Below, in pieces: positions 9,244 to 17,610 of a stretch of 52,224 nucleotides of DNA. The stretch is from CBETVX01 sp965539935. Its GTDB lineage: Bacteria > Bacillota > Clostridia > Peptostreptococcales > Caminicellaceae. How positions within the stretch are numbered: position 1 is the first letter of the stretch; each line of letters opens with the position of its first letter. A program made the translations under genes and the position numbers. The notes under the pieces were generated by a model. It worked only from the letters and a program-made list of their open reading frames with translations, was not told the DNA's origin and made no database searches. The stretch lies in assembly GCA_965539935.1 (NCBI GenBank), contig CBETVX010000019.1, positions 1 through 52,224 on the forward strand. The letters run 5' to 3'.

Positions 9244-9266
9244 ACCACAGGCAATATACCTGAGGT
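9244..9266 (-). terminator. Possible leader hairpin upstream of the LUD gene
   Basis: ACCTCAGG and CCTGTGGT pair on the minus strand (one mismatch) around a 7-base loop, followed by a short T-run. It lies between the acyltransferase terminator and the LUD start, so it could be a second terminator or a leader attenuator. Confidence 0.35.
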
Positions 9267-9311
9267 CTATTTTTCTCAATTTAGGACAAATAAATTATAT
9301 CATATATTAAA

Positions 9312-9349
9312 ACAAAAACCACTGAATATATGTATCAGCAATTTCAGTG
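9312..9349 (-). terminator. Terminator after the acyltransferase gene
   Basis: Stem CACTGAA/TTCAGTG with a 16-base loop, followed on the minus strand by GTTTTTGTTTT. It starts 10 bases beyond the stop codon. Confidence 0.65.
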
Positions 9350-9358
9350 ATTTTTTAT

Positions 9359-10084
9359 TTAAGGTCGTTTATTTAATTCTTTATATATAATATCCCTTAC
9401 TTTATCAGCTAATCCCTTGGAATCCTTTTCATTTTCATCATCAATATATATGGGCTTGGATATTACTAATTCTACATTAGAAGGCTTTATAGCTAAGCTA
9501 TCCCTCGACATAATATTATAGGCTCCCTTTATGGTTACAGGAACTATTGTTGCCTTAGATTTAGTTGCCATTTTAAGACTTCCAGGTTTAAATTCCCCAA
9601 TTATTCCATCACTACTTCTAGTCCCCTCGGGAAATATTACCATAGAATATCCATTTTTCAAGTGTTTCACACCTTTATTTATGGCTTTTAATGACTGTCG
9701 TACATTACTTCTATCAATAAATACACAATTAAGCTTTTCCATCCATTTGCTAAATACAGGTATTTTAGATAGTTCCACTTTAGCTATAAATCCTTTATTT
9801 CTTTTAATATATCCTATTAGGATGGGAATATCAAAAAGGCTCTGATGGTTCCCTACAAAGAGTACTGGCCCTTCATCGGGTATATTCTCCTGGCCTATTA
9901 CCTTTACTGTAGAACCGCTTGTTTTTATTAAGCCCCTAGCTATTTTTCCCAAAACTCTATTGGTGAGTTCTTCCTTTTCTTTCATTCTATTATTTTTTTC
10001 AAGGATATTTACTTTAATTAAAGAAGGTAAACTACATATAAATGCAAATATAAGGTATATTGCTACCATAATAGTTCTAAACAT
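9359..10084 (-). CDS. plsC: 1-acyl-sn-glycerol-3-phosphate acyltransferase
   Basis: A 241-residue membrane-associated PlsC: acylates lysophosphatidic acid to phosphatidic acid in phospholipid synthesis. An N-terminal hydrophobic segment (about 1-22) is followed by catalytic motif NHQSLFDIP (HX4D) and motif III FPEGTRSSDG near 150. The likely start is the ATG at 10084, 7 bases after GAGG; an adjacent in-frame ATG (10087) and GTG (10090) sit too close to that site. It appears to be a single-gene transcript. Confidence 0.93.
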   Translation of the reverse strand: MFRTIMVAIYLIFAFICSLPSLIKVNILEKNNRMKEKEELTNRVLGKIARGLIKTSGSTVKVIGQENIPDEGPVLFVGNHQSLFDIPILIGYIKRNKGFIAKVELSKIPVFSKWMEKLNCVFIDRSNVRQSLKAINKGVKHLKNGYSMVIFPEGTRSSDGIIGEFKPGSLKMATKSKATIVPVTIKGAYNIMSRDSLAIKPSNVELVISKPIYIDDENEKDSKGLADKVRDIIYKELNKRP

Positions 10085-10245
10085 CATCACACCTCTACTT
10101 TATAATATAATCCTTTAGCTTATTATATATTATAATATAATTTACCTTCTAATTATAGGCTTTTATCTTCCTTAGCTATTAAATATTTAATTATTTATAT
10201 TATTTTTTAGTTTTTCCATATAGTTTAAGGGTTGTATAGTATAAA

Positions 10246-10983
10246 CTACTTATTTATAATCTGTCTCAAAAATTTCCTTGTTCTGTCTTGTTTAGGATTA
10301 GTAAATACATCTTCCGGTTTTCCCTGTTCCACTATTTTACCTTCATCCATAAATATAATTCTATCGGCTACTTCCCTAGCAAAGCCCATCTCATGGGTAA
10401 CAATAAGCATTGTCATATTTTTTTTAGCTAAATCCCTTATCACGCCAAGCACTTCTCCAACTAATTCTGGGTCCAATGCCGACGTGGGTTCATCAAATAA
10501 CATCACCCTAGGATTAATTGCCATAGCCCTTGCAATTCCTATTCTCTGCTGCTGTCCTCCAGATAAAGTTGAAGGATAGCTATCTATTTTATCTATCAAT
10601 CCTACTTGCTCTAGTAGCCTTCTTCCTATATGCTGGGCCTCATCTCTAGGCACCTTCTTTACTACTATTAAAGCCTCGGTTATATTTTCTAGGGCAGTTT
10701 TATTTTTAAACAAATTATAGCTTTGAAACACCATTGCTGTTGATTGTCTTAGAACCGATATATCCTTTTTCCTTATATTTTCTATATCTACTCTATAGTT
10801 CCCCATATCTATTAATCCCTTTTCCGGTGCTTCTAGAAAATTCAAGCACCTTAATAATGTAGACTTACCCGATCCAGAAGGCCCTATTATTACTACAACT
10901 TCACCTTCTTTCACCGATAGATTGATATCCTTTAGCACATGTAAGTCATCAAAACTTTTATTTAGATTTTTTATATTTATCAT
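10246..10983 (-). CDS. Amino-acid ABC transporter ATP-binding protein (GlnQ/TcyC type)
   Basis: A 245-residue ATPase of the polar amino acid uptake family. Walker A is GPSGSGKST (near 34-42), the signature LSGGQQQR (near 138), Walker B LFDEPTSALD, then the switch His in VTHEMGF. The ATG at 10983 is 8 bases after AAAGGA; the ATG at 10992 overlaps that ribosome site. The ribosome site overlaps the stop codon of the permease gene upstream, implying translational coupling. It energises the permease and binding protein encoded just before it. Confidence 0.94.
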   Translation of the reverse strand: MINIKNLNKSFDDLHVLKDINLSVKEGEVVVIIGPSGSGKSTLLRCLNFLEAPEKGLIDMGNYRVDIENIRKKDISVLRQSTAMVFQSYNLFKNKTALENITEALIVVKKVPRDEAQHIGRRLLEQVGLIDKIDSYPSTLSGGQQQRIGIARAMAINPRVMLFDEPTSALDPELVGEVLGVIRDLAKKNMTMLIVTHEMGFAREVADRIIFMDEGKIVEQGKPEDVFTNPKQDRTRKFLRQIINK

Positions 10984-10995
10984 TTTTATCATCCT

Positions 10996-11667
10996 TTAGT
11001 AGGCTGAGTTAAGTTTATTTTCTATTTTATTTTGTATGTGGGTTAAAATCACCGTTATAATCCAGTATATTATGGCTGCCATAAGATAACTTTCAAAAAA
11101 TCTATAGGTTGCAGCTGCAGTCATTTTTGCTTGGGCTAATACTTCAGATACGCCTAATACAAAGGCTAGGGACGATTCTTTAAGAAGGCTTATAAATCTG
11201 TTTCCTAAGGCAGGCAGAGCTACCCTCATAGCCTGAGGTAATATTATTCTCCGCATACCTTGCCAACTATTCATTCCTACCGATAACACAGCCTCCATCT
11301 GTCCTCTATCTATTGAACTAATTGAACCCCGTATTATTTCTGCCATATAGGCTCCGCTATTTAAGCTTAGTCCTATAAAGGCTGCAGAGTATGCCGACAA
11401 GGAAGCAAAACCAGGTATTATCTGAGGTAATCCATAGTAAAGTAAGAACAATTGTACAAGTAATGGTGTTCCTCTAAAAAAGGAAATATAAATTTTTGCT
11501 AAACTATCTAGGTATGGTATTTTATAAGTCCTTACTAGGGCTAAAATAATTCCTATTATTAGACTTAATAGCATAGCTATTATTGTAATCCCTAAGGTTA
11601 TATGAATATGTTTAATAATTCTTGGAAAAATCTTTGCCATAAACATTAAGTCAATATTTAATTTCAT
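10996..11667 (-). CDS. Amino-acid ABC transporter permease
   Basis: A 223-residue inner-membrane permease of the His/Glu/Gln/Arg/opine family with about five membrane segments. It has the EAA-type coupling loop (GMNSWQGMRRIILPQAMRVA) and the family stretch SFFRGTPLLVQLFLLYYGLP. It is the middle gene of a three-gene operon (binding protein, permease, ATPase). The ATG at 11667 follows GGTGGTTTAG. Confidence 0.93.
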   Translation of the reverse strand: MKLNIDLMFMAKIFPRIIKHIHITLGITIIAMLLSLIIGIILALVRTYKIPYLDSLAKIYISFFRGTPLLVQLFLLYYGLPQIIPGFASLSAYSAAFIGLSLNSGAYMAEIIRGSISSIDRGQMEAVLSVGMNSWQGMRRIILPQAMRVALPALGNRFISLLKESSLAFVLGVSEVLAQAKMTAAATYRFFESYLMAAIIYWIITVILTHIQNKIENKLNSAY

Positions 11668-11680
11668 CTAAACCACCAAT

Positions 11681-12475
11681 CTATTTACTAGTAACATCCA
11701 CATTAAACCACTTATTTGAAATGCTATTTAAAGTACCATCTTCTCTCATTTCATCTAATGCTCTATTAATTTCTTTAATCAACTCTTTATTTTCTTCATT
11801 ATTTATAAAAGGAAATGAGTTTTCTAGTGAACTCACTGGAGCTCCTCCTAACTGCAAATCAAGCCCTGATTCTTTAATATTTATTACTGCTGCTAATTTG
11901 TCGTTCATAACTGCATCTATTCTTCCGATTGAAACATCTTGTAATGACCCCATAAAGTCTTCGTAGGTTATTATTTCTATCTCATTATTTATATCATATT
12001 CCCTTATCAATTGTTCATAATTTGATCCTAAACTTACTCCAATCTTTTTACCCTTTAAATCTTCTAATCCCTTTATTTCATCATTTCCCTTTTTAACTAC
12101 TATTTGAGCCCCTGAATATACGTAGGGATTGGGAAATAAATATTTTTCTTTTCTTTCGTCTGTCATTGTAATCTGATTTGCTATGGTATCTGTCTTACCT
12201 GTATCAAGCATACCAAATAACCCACTAAATTCAGCGGTTTTAAATTCAATTTCATATCCAATTATTTGTCCTATTTCATTCCATACATCAATTTCGAATC
12301 CATCTAATTGTCCATTTTCATTCATAAATGTAAAAGGATGATATCCCCCTGAAGTACCTACTTTTATAATTTTATCAGTGTTCTCTTTACCAGTATCCGT
12401 ACTGCATCCAGCAATCACCACTGTAGTTATTAACATCATTATGAGTATCGATAATACATTTTTTTGTCTAATCAC
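11681..12475 (-). CDS. Amino-acid ABC transporter substrate-binding lipoprotein, cystine-like
   Basis: A 264-residue SBP_bac_3 protein. A lipoprotein signal peptide ends in lipobox VIAGC, so the mature protein would be tethered to the outside of the membrane. The start is GTG at 12475, 7 bases after AAAGGAGG. Motifs TDERKEKYLFPNPYVYSG and GKKIGVSLGSNYEQ resemble TcyA-type cystine-binding proteins more than glutamine or arginine ones. Cystine specificity is therefore my preferred reading, but it rests on recalled similarity. First gene of the operon, behind the promoter at 12527-12555. Confidence 0.88.
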   Translation of the reverse strand: MIRQKNVLSILIMMLITTVVIAGCSTDTGKENTDKIIKVGTSGGYHPFTFMNENGQLDGFEIDVWNEIGQIIGYEIEFKTAEFSGLFGMLDTGKTDTIANQITMTDERKEKYLFPNPYVYSGAQIVVKKGNDEIKGLEDLKGKKIGVSLGSNYEQLIREYDINNEIEIITYEDFMGSLQDVSIGRIDAVMNDKLAAVINIKESGLDLQLGGAPVSSLENSFPFINNEENKELIKEINRALDEMREDGTLNSISNKWFNVDVTSK

Positions 12476-12526
12476 TTTATGTCCTCCTTTTAATTCATAG
12501 TATTTCGATATGTTTTTGCGGTTTTA

Positions 12527-12555
12527 ATTATATCAACTTGATAACCCATAGTCAA
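12527..12555 (-). promoter_or_regulatory. Sigma-A promoter of the amino-acid ABC operon
   Basis: On the minus strand TTGACT (12550-12555) and TATAAT (12527-12532) are separated by exactly 17 bases, about 50 bases before the GTG start. This is close to consensus. No riboswitch or T-box structure was recognised in the short leader. Confidence 0.8.
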
Positions 12556-12576
12556 CTATAATTTTGGAAAACATAA

Positions 12577-12615
12577 AAAGCTAACCTCTAAATAATCTTT
12601 TTAGAGATTAGCTTT
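12577..12615 (-). terminator. Terminator after the 146-residue membrane protein gene
   Basis: A 16-position stem with one mismatch (AAAGCTAACCTCTAAA and its near complement) and a 7-base loop, followed on the minus strand by TTTTTATGTTTT. It separates this gene from the ABC operon promoter. Confidence 0.8.
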
Positions 12616-12665
12616 CTTATAGTCTAGTTTATTATTAGTTAAAGCACTTATATCCTCTTAATTGG

Positions 12666-13106
12666 CTATCTTACTCTCTTAAGAATTAATTTACTAACAA
12701 AGAAAATTACAGGAAAAATTACAACAAGTTGTATCACAGGGATCAGAGCCACTGGAGTATTTGGGAATAATGGCATTGTTTCTGGATTATATCCCCATCT
12801 ATTTGTATATAAAGCATTAATTTCAAAATAAAAACTCAAAAATAATCCATATAGTATCGTTATTACGTAATCATGTCTATGCCATTTTTCTATAATCCAG
12901 TTTATATTTTTGTTTGAATATGCTAATATCCAATAAAGGATTATACTCATATTCATATCTCCAATGGTAGCATTTATCATTAATCTAGTGTGTCCATCAA
13001 GGTCATCCATTATATAGAATATGCCGCACTGTATATATTCCCACGCTAACTGAAATATAAATGCAACTACTGCTATTACTATTGTGTTACGTGCCAGGGA
13101 TTTCAT
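12666..13106 (-). CDS. Membrane protein of unknown function, 146 residues
   Basis: Not recognised. Four hydrophobic segments (about 8-28, 52-64, 80-95 and 117-140) suggest a small integral membrane protein. A Trp/Glu/Cys patch (LAWEYIQCGIFY) ends the first segment, and polar DDLDGHTR follows. The ATG at 13106 is preceded by AGGAGGTAGTTCA, so it is a real, well-initiated gene. Neighbours (ABC transporter downstream, SHOCT protein upstream) give no clear functional hint. Confidence 0.7.
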   Translation of the reverse strand: MKSLARNTIVIAVVAFIFQLAWEYIQCGIFYIMDDLDGHTRLMINATIGDMNMSIILYWILAYSNKNINWIIEKWHRHDYVITILYGLFLSFYFEINALYTNRWGYNPETMPLFPNTPVALIPVIQLVVIFPVIFFVSKLILKRVR

Positions 13107-13183
13107 TGAACTACCTCCTGATAATTCTCTATATTAACGTCTTGTCATGATTTTAAATATTTATGGTATTATAAATATTCCCT

Positions 13184-13426
13184 TTAAGATCTTATAATTT
13201 CAAGCTTTCTTTTATACTGTTCTTCACTAATTTCACCGGCTGCATATCTTTCCTTTAAAATTTCTATAGCTCTATTTGTATTTCCATAGATATTGAGATT
13301 CTTATCCCTATTACTATTTTTTATAATTTTAACAATAAATATAACTACTCCTAAAAATATTAATAGTTTAAGCGTAGTAAATCCTCCATAACCAGGATAC
13401 CCACATCTATATATATATCCCATCAT
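13184..13426 (-). CDS. Small membrane protein with C-terminal SHOCT domain
   Basis: An 80-residue protein: a Gly/Tyr-rich start, one membrane segment (about 19-35), and a C-terminal SHOCT motif (AIEILKERYAAGEISEEQYKRKLEII), a short helical domain often at the ends of membrane proteins and thought to mediate oligomerisation or protein contacts. The ATG at 13426 is 7 bases after GGAGG. It sits downstream of copA-copZ on the same strand, with a hairpin in between. Confidence 0.8.
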   Translation of the reverse strand: MMGYIYRCGYPGYGGFTTLKLLIFLGVVIFIVKIIKNSNRDKNLNIYGNTNRAIEILKERYAAGEISEEQYKRKLEIIRS

Positions 13427-13492
13427 ATTTATTCCTCCTCAATAATTTTTTCTTCTATTTTCTATGGTTTCACAGTAGAAAAACTATAATTA

Positions 13493-13529
13493 AAGGTACA
13501 TTGAAGATAAGATATATTCAATGTACCTT
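13493..13529 (-). terminator. Terminator-like hairpin after copZ
   Basis: A 13-bp perfect stem AAGGTACATTGAA/TTCAATGTACCTT with an 11-base loop, 15 bases past the copZ stop. The following T-run on the minus strand is short (TTTAATTAT), so termination may be partial. Confidence 0.6.
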
Positions 13530-13544
13530 ATTGTAGGATATTAC

Positions 13545-13754
13545 TTATTCTACTGCCACAGGTGTATATCCAGCTTCTTCAACGGCTCCCTTTAGCTTAT
13601 CTACTGCCACTTCCTTTTCTAGCTGTACTACTGCCCTATTATCATCTGCACTTACATCTGCTGACTTAACACCATCAAGGGCTTCTAATTCCCTTTTTAC
13701 TCTAGCTTCACAGTGTCCACAACTCATTCCTTCTATTTTTATTATTTTTTCCAT
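13545..13754 (-). CDS. copZ: Copper chaperone, CopZ-like HMA protein
   Basis: A 69-residue single heavy-metal-associated domain with the copper-binding motif GMSCGHC at 9-15, the usual length for CopZ. It carries Cu(I) in the cytosol and delivers it to the P-type ATPase encoded 87 bases upstream. The order copA then copZ, on one strand, indicates an operon. Confidence 0.92.
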   Translation of the reverse strand: MEKIIKIEGMSCGHCEARVKRELEALDGVKSADVSADDNRAVVQLEKEVAVDKLKGAVEEAGYTPVAVE

Positions 13755-13841
13755 ACTAATTTGCCTCCTATTAATTATATTTTAATTATATTGATTTATT
13801 TAAGGGAATAATATTCCCTCAGCTCACATTAGTATTTCATA

Positions 13842-16292
13842 TTATCTAGGTCTAAATCCCTTTAATCTAAGGGCATTAGTTAACACTGATACTGAACTCA
13901 TTGACATGGCCGCAGCTGCAAACATAGGATTTAGCTTTGGTCCTCCAAATATATAAAATAATCCTGCTGCAAGGGGTATGCCTGCTGTGTTATAAGCAAA
14001 GGCCCAAAATAGGTTTTGTTTAATATTTCTTATAGTGGCTTTACTTAATTGTATAGCCGTTACAACATCCATTATATCACTTTTCATAAGAACTATATCT
14101 GCAGATTCCATTGCCACATCGGTTCCTGAACCTATTGCCAAACCAACATCTGCCTGAGCAAGTGCTGGGGCGTCATTTATACCATCCCCAACCATAGCTA
14201 CCTTTTTACCATTATCTTGAAGCTTTTTAACTTCATTTGCCTTATCTTCTGGAAGTACTTCTGCCAAAACTATATCTATACCAACCTGCTTAGCTATGGA
14301 CTCAGCAGTTTTTTTATTGTCCCCAGTTATCATGGCTACCTCTATACCCATATCATGTAGCTTTCCTATGGCTGCTGCACTACTTTCTTTAACTGTATCT
14401 GCCACTGCAATAATACCTGCTAACTTTTTATCTATTGCCATAAACATAGGTGTTTTACCTTCACCCGCTAATCTGTTAGATTCATCTTTGATGGTAATTT
14501 CTATATTTTTATTATCCATTAATTTCTTATTTCCTAAAAGGATATTTTTATTATCTATAGTCACTTCTATGCCCTGTCCTGGTATTGCTTCAAATCTATC
14601 TATCTTCTTAAAATCTAAATTCCTTTCTTTAGCTGCCATTACAATGGCTTCTCCAAGGGGATGTTCTGAACCCTTTTCTGATGACCCAGCCAGCCCTAGT
14701 AGCTCATCCTCTGAATACTCATCAATAGTTATTACATCTGTAACCTTAGGCTTGCCCTCAGTTATGGTCCCAGTCTTGTCAAATACTACTGTTTCTATCT
14801 TATGGGCTGTTTCAAGGGGAACTCCCCCCTTAATAAGGACTCCATATTCTGCACCTTTACCTGTGCCTACCATAATAGCTGTAGGGGTTGCTAATCCCAA
14901 TGCACAGGGACAAGCAATGACTAATACTGATATAAATATAGTTAAAGCAAATACCGATGATGCTCCAGTCAAATACCAAGCTAATGCTGAGATTATGGCA
15001 ATTGCTATAACCACTGGTACAAAGTATCCTGATATAACGTCAGCCATTTTTGCTATTGGAGCTTTTAAGCTTTGGGCATCCTCAACTAATTTTATAATTT
15101 GAGCTAGTGCAGTATCCTTCCCTACCTTAGTAGCTTTAAATTTAATAGTGCCATTTTTATTTATACTTGCCCCTATTACTTTGTCTCCAATATTTTTTTC
15201 TACTGGAATACTTTCTCCAGTCAGCATTGATTCATCTACAGATGTATAGCCTTCTATAACATTTCCATCCACAGGAATCTTCTCTCCTGGCTTAACCAAT
15301 ATAATATCTCCAACTTCTACTTCCTCTATGGGAATTATCATTTCTTTTCCCTCATAGATAACTGTTGCAGTTTTAGCCTGTAAATTCATTAACTCTTTAA
15401 TCGCCTGGGAAGTTTTACCCTTAGAAACCGATTCTAAATATTTCCCAAATAAAATGAGTGTTATTATAACTCCTGCCGATTCAAAGTATAAATCCATTGC
15501 ATACTCTATATGTCCATTAGCTATTTTAATACTTGCATATATTCCATAGATTATTGCCGCTGATGTACCTATGGCTATAAGGGAGTCCATATTAGGACTT
15601 CTCTTTAATAATGTTTTAAATCCTACAGTATAGAATTTATTTCCTGCAATCACAACTGGAATTGTAAGTATTAGCTGAACAATGGCAAAATTTAGTGGAT
15701 GAAACTCTGGATTAATAATTTGAGGAAGTGGCATTCCTATCATATGTCCCATTGCAATATATAATAATGGAACAGAAAATATGGCAGATATTATGAATTT
15801 TTTCCTTAAAGTATTTATTTCTCTTTCTCTTTTATTTTTTTCCTCATCCCCTTGAACTGCTGTATTTATTTCCAGTGGTTTATATCCAGCCTTCTCTATG
15901 GCACTTTTTATTTCAGATATTCTTGTTTTATAGGGGTTATATTTTACACTGGCCTTTTCTGTGGCAAAATTTACACTTGCTTCATTTATACCATCTAGCT
16001 TTTTTATCTCTCTTTCAACTGCAGCTGAGCAGGCACTACAACTCATTCCTTCAATGGGTATAATCACCTCTCGTATTTCTATTTCATCTTCTACATCATA
16101 ACCTGCGTCCTTTACTGCTTTTTTTATATCATCTATATTAGCCAGTGATTCATCGAACTGAACACTTAGTTTTTCTGTAGCAAAGTTCACCGATGCTTGG
16201 GTTATACCTTCTAATTTTGATACACTCTTTTCCACTGCCTTTGCACAGGCTGTACAACTCATCCCATTTATTTTTAAGCTTTCTTTTTTCAT
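13842..16292 (-). CDS. copA: Copper-exporting P1B-type ATPase
   Basis: An 816-residue Cu(I) efflux ATPase. Two N-terminal HMA domains carry GMSCTAC (C13/C16) and GMSCSAC (C85/C88). Eight membrane segments include the CPC transport site (ACPCALGLATPT, near 461). The phosphorylation motif DKTGT lies near 505, the HP motif SEHPLG near 545 and GDGINDAPA near 706. It pumps copper out of the cytosol using ATP. Length and all catalytic motifs are complete. Probable control is by a CsoR-type repressor, from the site at 16470-16498; no csoR gene is in this window. Confidence 0.97.
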   Translation of the reverse strand: MKKESLKINGMSCTACAKAVEKSVSKLEGITQASVNFATEKLSVQFDESLANIDDIKKAVKDAGYDVEDEIEIREVIIPIEGMSCSACSAAVEREIKKLDGINEASVNFATEKASVKYNPYKTRISEIKSAIEKAGYKPLEINTAVQGDEEKNKREREINTLRKKFIISAIFSVPLLYIAMGHMIGMPLPQIINPEFHPLNFAIVQLILTIPVVIAGNKFYTVGFKTLLKRSPNMDSLIAIGTSAAIIYGIYASIKIANGHIEYAMDLYFESAGVIITLILFGKYLESVSKGKTSQAIKELMNLQAKTATVIYEGKEMIIPIEEVEVGDIILVKPGEKIPVDGNVIEGYTSVDESMLTGESIPVEKNIGDKVIGASINKNGTIKFKATKVGKDTALAQIIKLVEDAQSLKAPIAKMADVISGYFVPVVIAIAIISALAWYLTGASSVFALTIFISVLVIACPCALGLATPTAIMVGTGKGAEYGVLIKGGVPLETAHKIETVVFDKTGTITEGKPKVTDVITIDEYSEDELLGLAGSSEKGSEHPLGEAIVMAAKERNLDFKKIDRFEAIPGQGIEVTIDNKNILLGNKKLMDNKNIEITIKDESNRLAGEGKTPMFMAIDKKLAGIIAVADTVKESSAAAIGKLHDMGIEVAMITGDNKKTAESIAKQVGIDIVLAEVLPEDKANEVKKLQDNGKKVAMVGDGINDAPALAQADVGLAIGSGTDVAMESADIVLMKSDIMDVVTAIQLSKATIRNIKQNLFWAFAYNTAGIPLAAGLFYIFGGPKLNPMFAAAAMSMSSVSVLTNALRLKGFRPR

Positions 16293-16469
16293 ACTTTCCC
16301 TCCTTCGATCTCTAATTATATATTGATTAATATAAACAAAAGATTATTTGCTCTGTCTTAGTATATACCCCAATCATAAACTTTAAAAATACTTTAATGC
16401 CCATGAAAAGGATTTTATTTTATTCCCTACAATATATATTTGTGTAGTTATAATTATATTATATATCAA

Positions 16470-16498
16470 ATTATACGTCTACCCCATAACGGTATACT
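16470..16498 (-). promoter_or_regulatory. Candidate CsoR-type operator within a copA promoter
   Basis: Reading the minus strand, AGTATA and TATAAT are 17 bases apart and the spacer contains TACCGTTATGGGGTA, an imperfect inverted repeat TACC-N7-GGTA (16480-16494). CsoR copper repressors bind GC-rich TACCC/GGGTA repeats of this kind. The promoter is about 190 bases upstream of the copA start, so the leader would be long. Moderate to weak evidence. Confidence 0.45.
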
Positions 16499-16557
16499 CC
16501 TTTTATAATTAATTTATACTATCATAGATATCATGTTCATATGCATATGACAAATCA

Positions 16558-16591
16558 AAAGGATATATCTTTAAAATAAGATATACCCTTT
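16558..16591 (-). terminator. Terminator after lplA
   Basis: A 14-position stem with one mismatch (AAAGGATATATCTT and its near complement) around a 6-base loop, followed on the minus strand by TTTTGATTTG, 20 bases past the lplA stop. Confidence 0.7.
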
Positions 16592-16611
16592 ACTTTATTT
16601 TTTATAAATTA

Positions 16612-17610
16612 CTATAATTTTTCTTTAATCAAGTTGCTCAGATCTACCTTAATATGATGTCTTTTTATACATTCCTCTATTACCTTTATCATACTATCTG
16701 ACCTAACCGGTTTATTTAGAAGTGCTTTTTCCATGGTCTTAAAGTCTTCATTAGCAAGTGCATCGGTAAAAATTTTACAATCTTTGATTATTCCATCGGA
16801 TAATTCTAAGTGTATTTGGAAAATACCCCAACTAAATTTTTCTTCTATAGTAATGGAAAAATCAGGACTTTCCGAATAGTTCCAATCCCAAGATTTATAT
16901 TTTTTCTTGTACTTTATTACATCTATTTCATCTTCATCTACATGGATTTTTTTACTTTCTACTTTATAAAATTCATTAAAACTTTTAACAAGGGCACTTT
17001 TTAATCCTTCAATTGTTATATCTGAAGAAATTTCTTTCAGGTTAACTACCCTTGATGTCACAGAGTCTATCCCCTTAGATTTAAGTTTTAAGGGCGATAC
17101 CGTTAAGTATTTTGACAGTTTACTTAGGTCAACATCTACCAGCAATGTACCATGATGACAGTTCATTCCTTTATGACTAAAGAAGGCATTACCAGAGAAT
17201 TTTTTGTCTTGAGCAATTAAATCATTCCTACCACTAAAACTACCCTCAATACCAAACTTAGAAATCCCATTTAGAATGATTTTCATATTATTCTCTACAT
17301 CATAATTTTTATCTGAAGCTATAAATGTAAAGTTCAAATTCCCCATATCATGATAAACTGCTCCACCACCTGATAATCTTCTTACTAGCTGAACATTATC
17401 TTCTTTTAGTTTATTGACATCACACTCTTTATAAGGATTTTGGTTTCTTCCAATAACTATGGTGTTTTCATTTTGCCACAAAAATAGTATCATTTCATTT
17501 GCATTACTAGAATCCATTAACCACTCTTCAAAGGCTAAATTAAATTTAGGATTAAATGATTTTGAGATATATACTTTATACTCCCTATGCAAAGTGTATC
17601 CCTCTTCCAT
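16612..17610 (-). CDS. lplA: Lipoate--protein ligase
   Basis: A 332-residue LplA-family ligase: activates free lipoate with ATP and attaches it to a lysine of lipoyl domains. The LplA-type catalytic fold is seen from FNLAFEEWL, RRLSGGGAVYHD (near 75-87) and the GNAFFSHKG / CHHGTLLVDVDL stretch; a C-terminal accessory domain follows. Its ATG (17610) lies 26 bases inside the end of the preceding dihydrolipoyl dehydrogenase gene, with no good ribosome site, so translation is probably coupled. The obvious substrate is the lipoyl domain on that neighbouring protein. Confidence 0.93.
   Translation of the reverse strand: MEEGYTLHREYKVYISKSFNPKFNLAFEEWLMDSSNANEMILFLWQNENTIVIGRNQNPYKECDVNKLKEDNVQLVRRLSGGGAVYHDMGNLNFTFIASDKNYDVENNMKIILNGISKFGIEGSFSGRNDLIAQDKKFSGNAFFSHKGMNCHHGTLLVDVDLSKLSKYLTVSPLKLKSKGIDSVTSRVVNLKEISSDITIEGLKSALVKSFNEFYKVESKKIHVDEDEIDVIKYKKKYKSWDWNYSESPDFSITIEEKFSWGIFQIHLELSDGIIKDCKIFTDALANEDFKTMEKALLNKPVRSDSMIKVIEECIKRHHIKVDLSNLIKEKL

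Larger units (their letters stand above)
16293..16611. other. Intergenic stretch upstream of copA
   Basis: About 320 bases without a gene. It holds the candidate copA promoter/operator (16470-16498), a second TGGGGTA box near 16366 closer to copA, and the lplA terminator (16558-16591). I see no further gene. Confidence 0.6.

Noticed and set aside
14296..15102. A 268-codon open frame on the plus strand opposite copA
   Set aside because: It lies wholly within copA on the other strand, has low-complexity Ser/Ile/Ala composition typical of antisense frames and no ribosome site.
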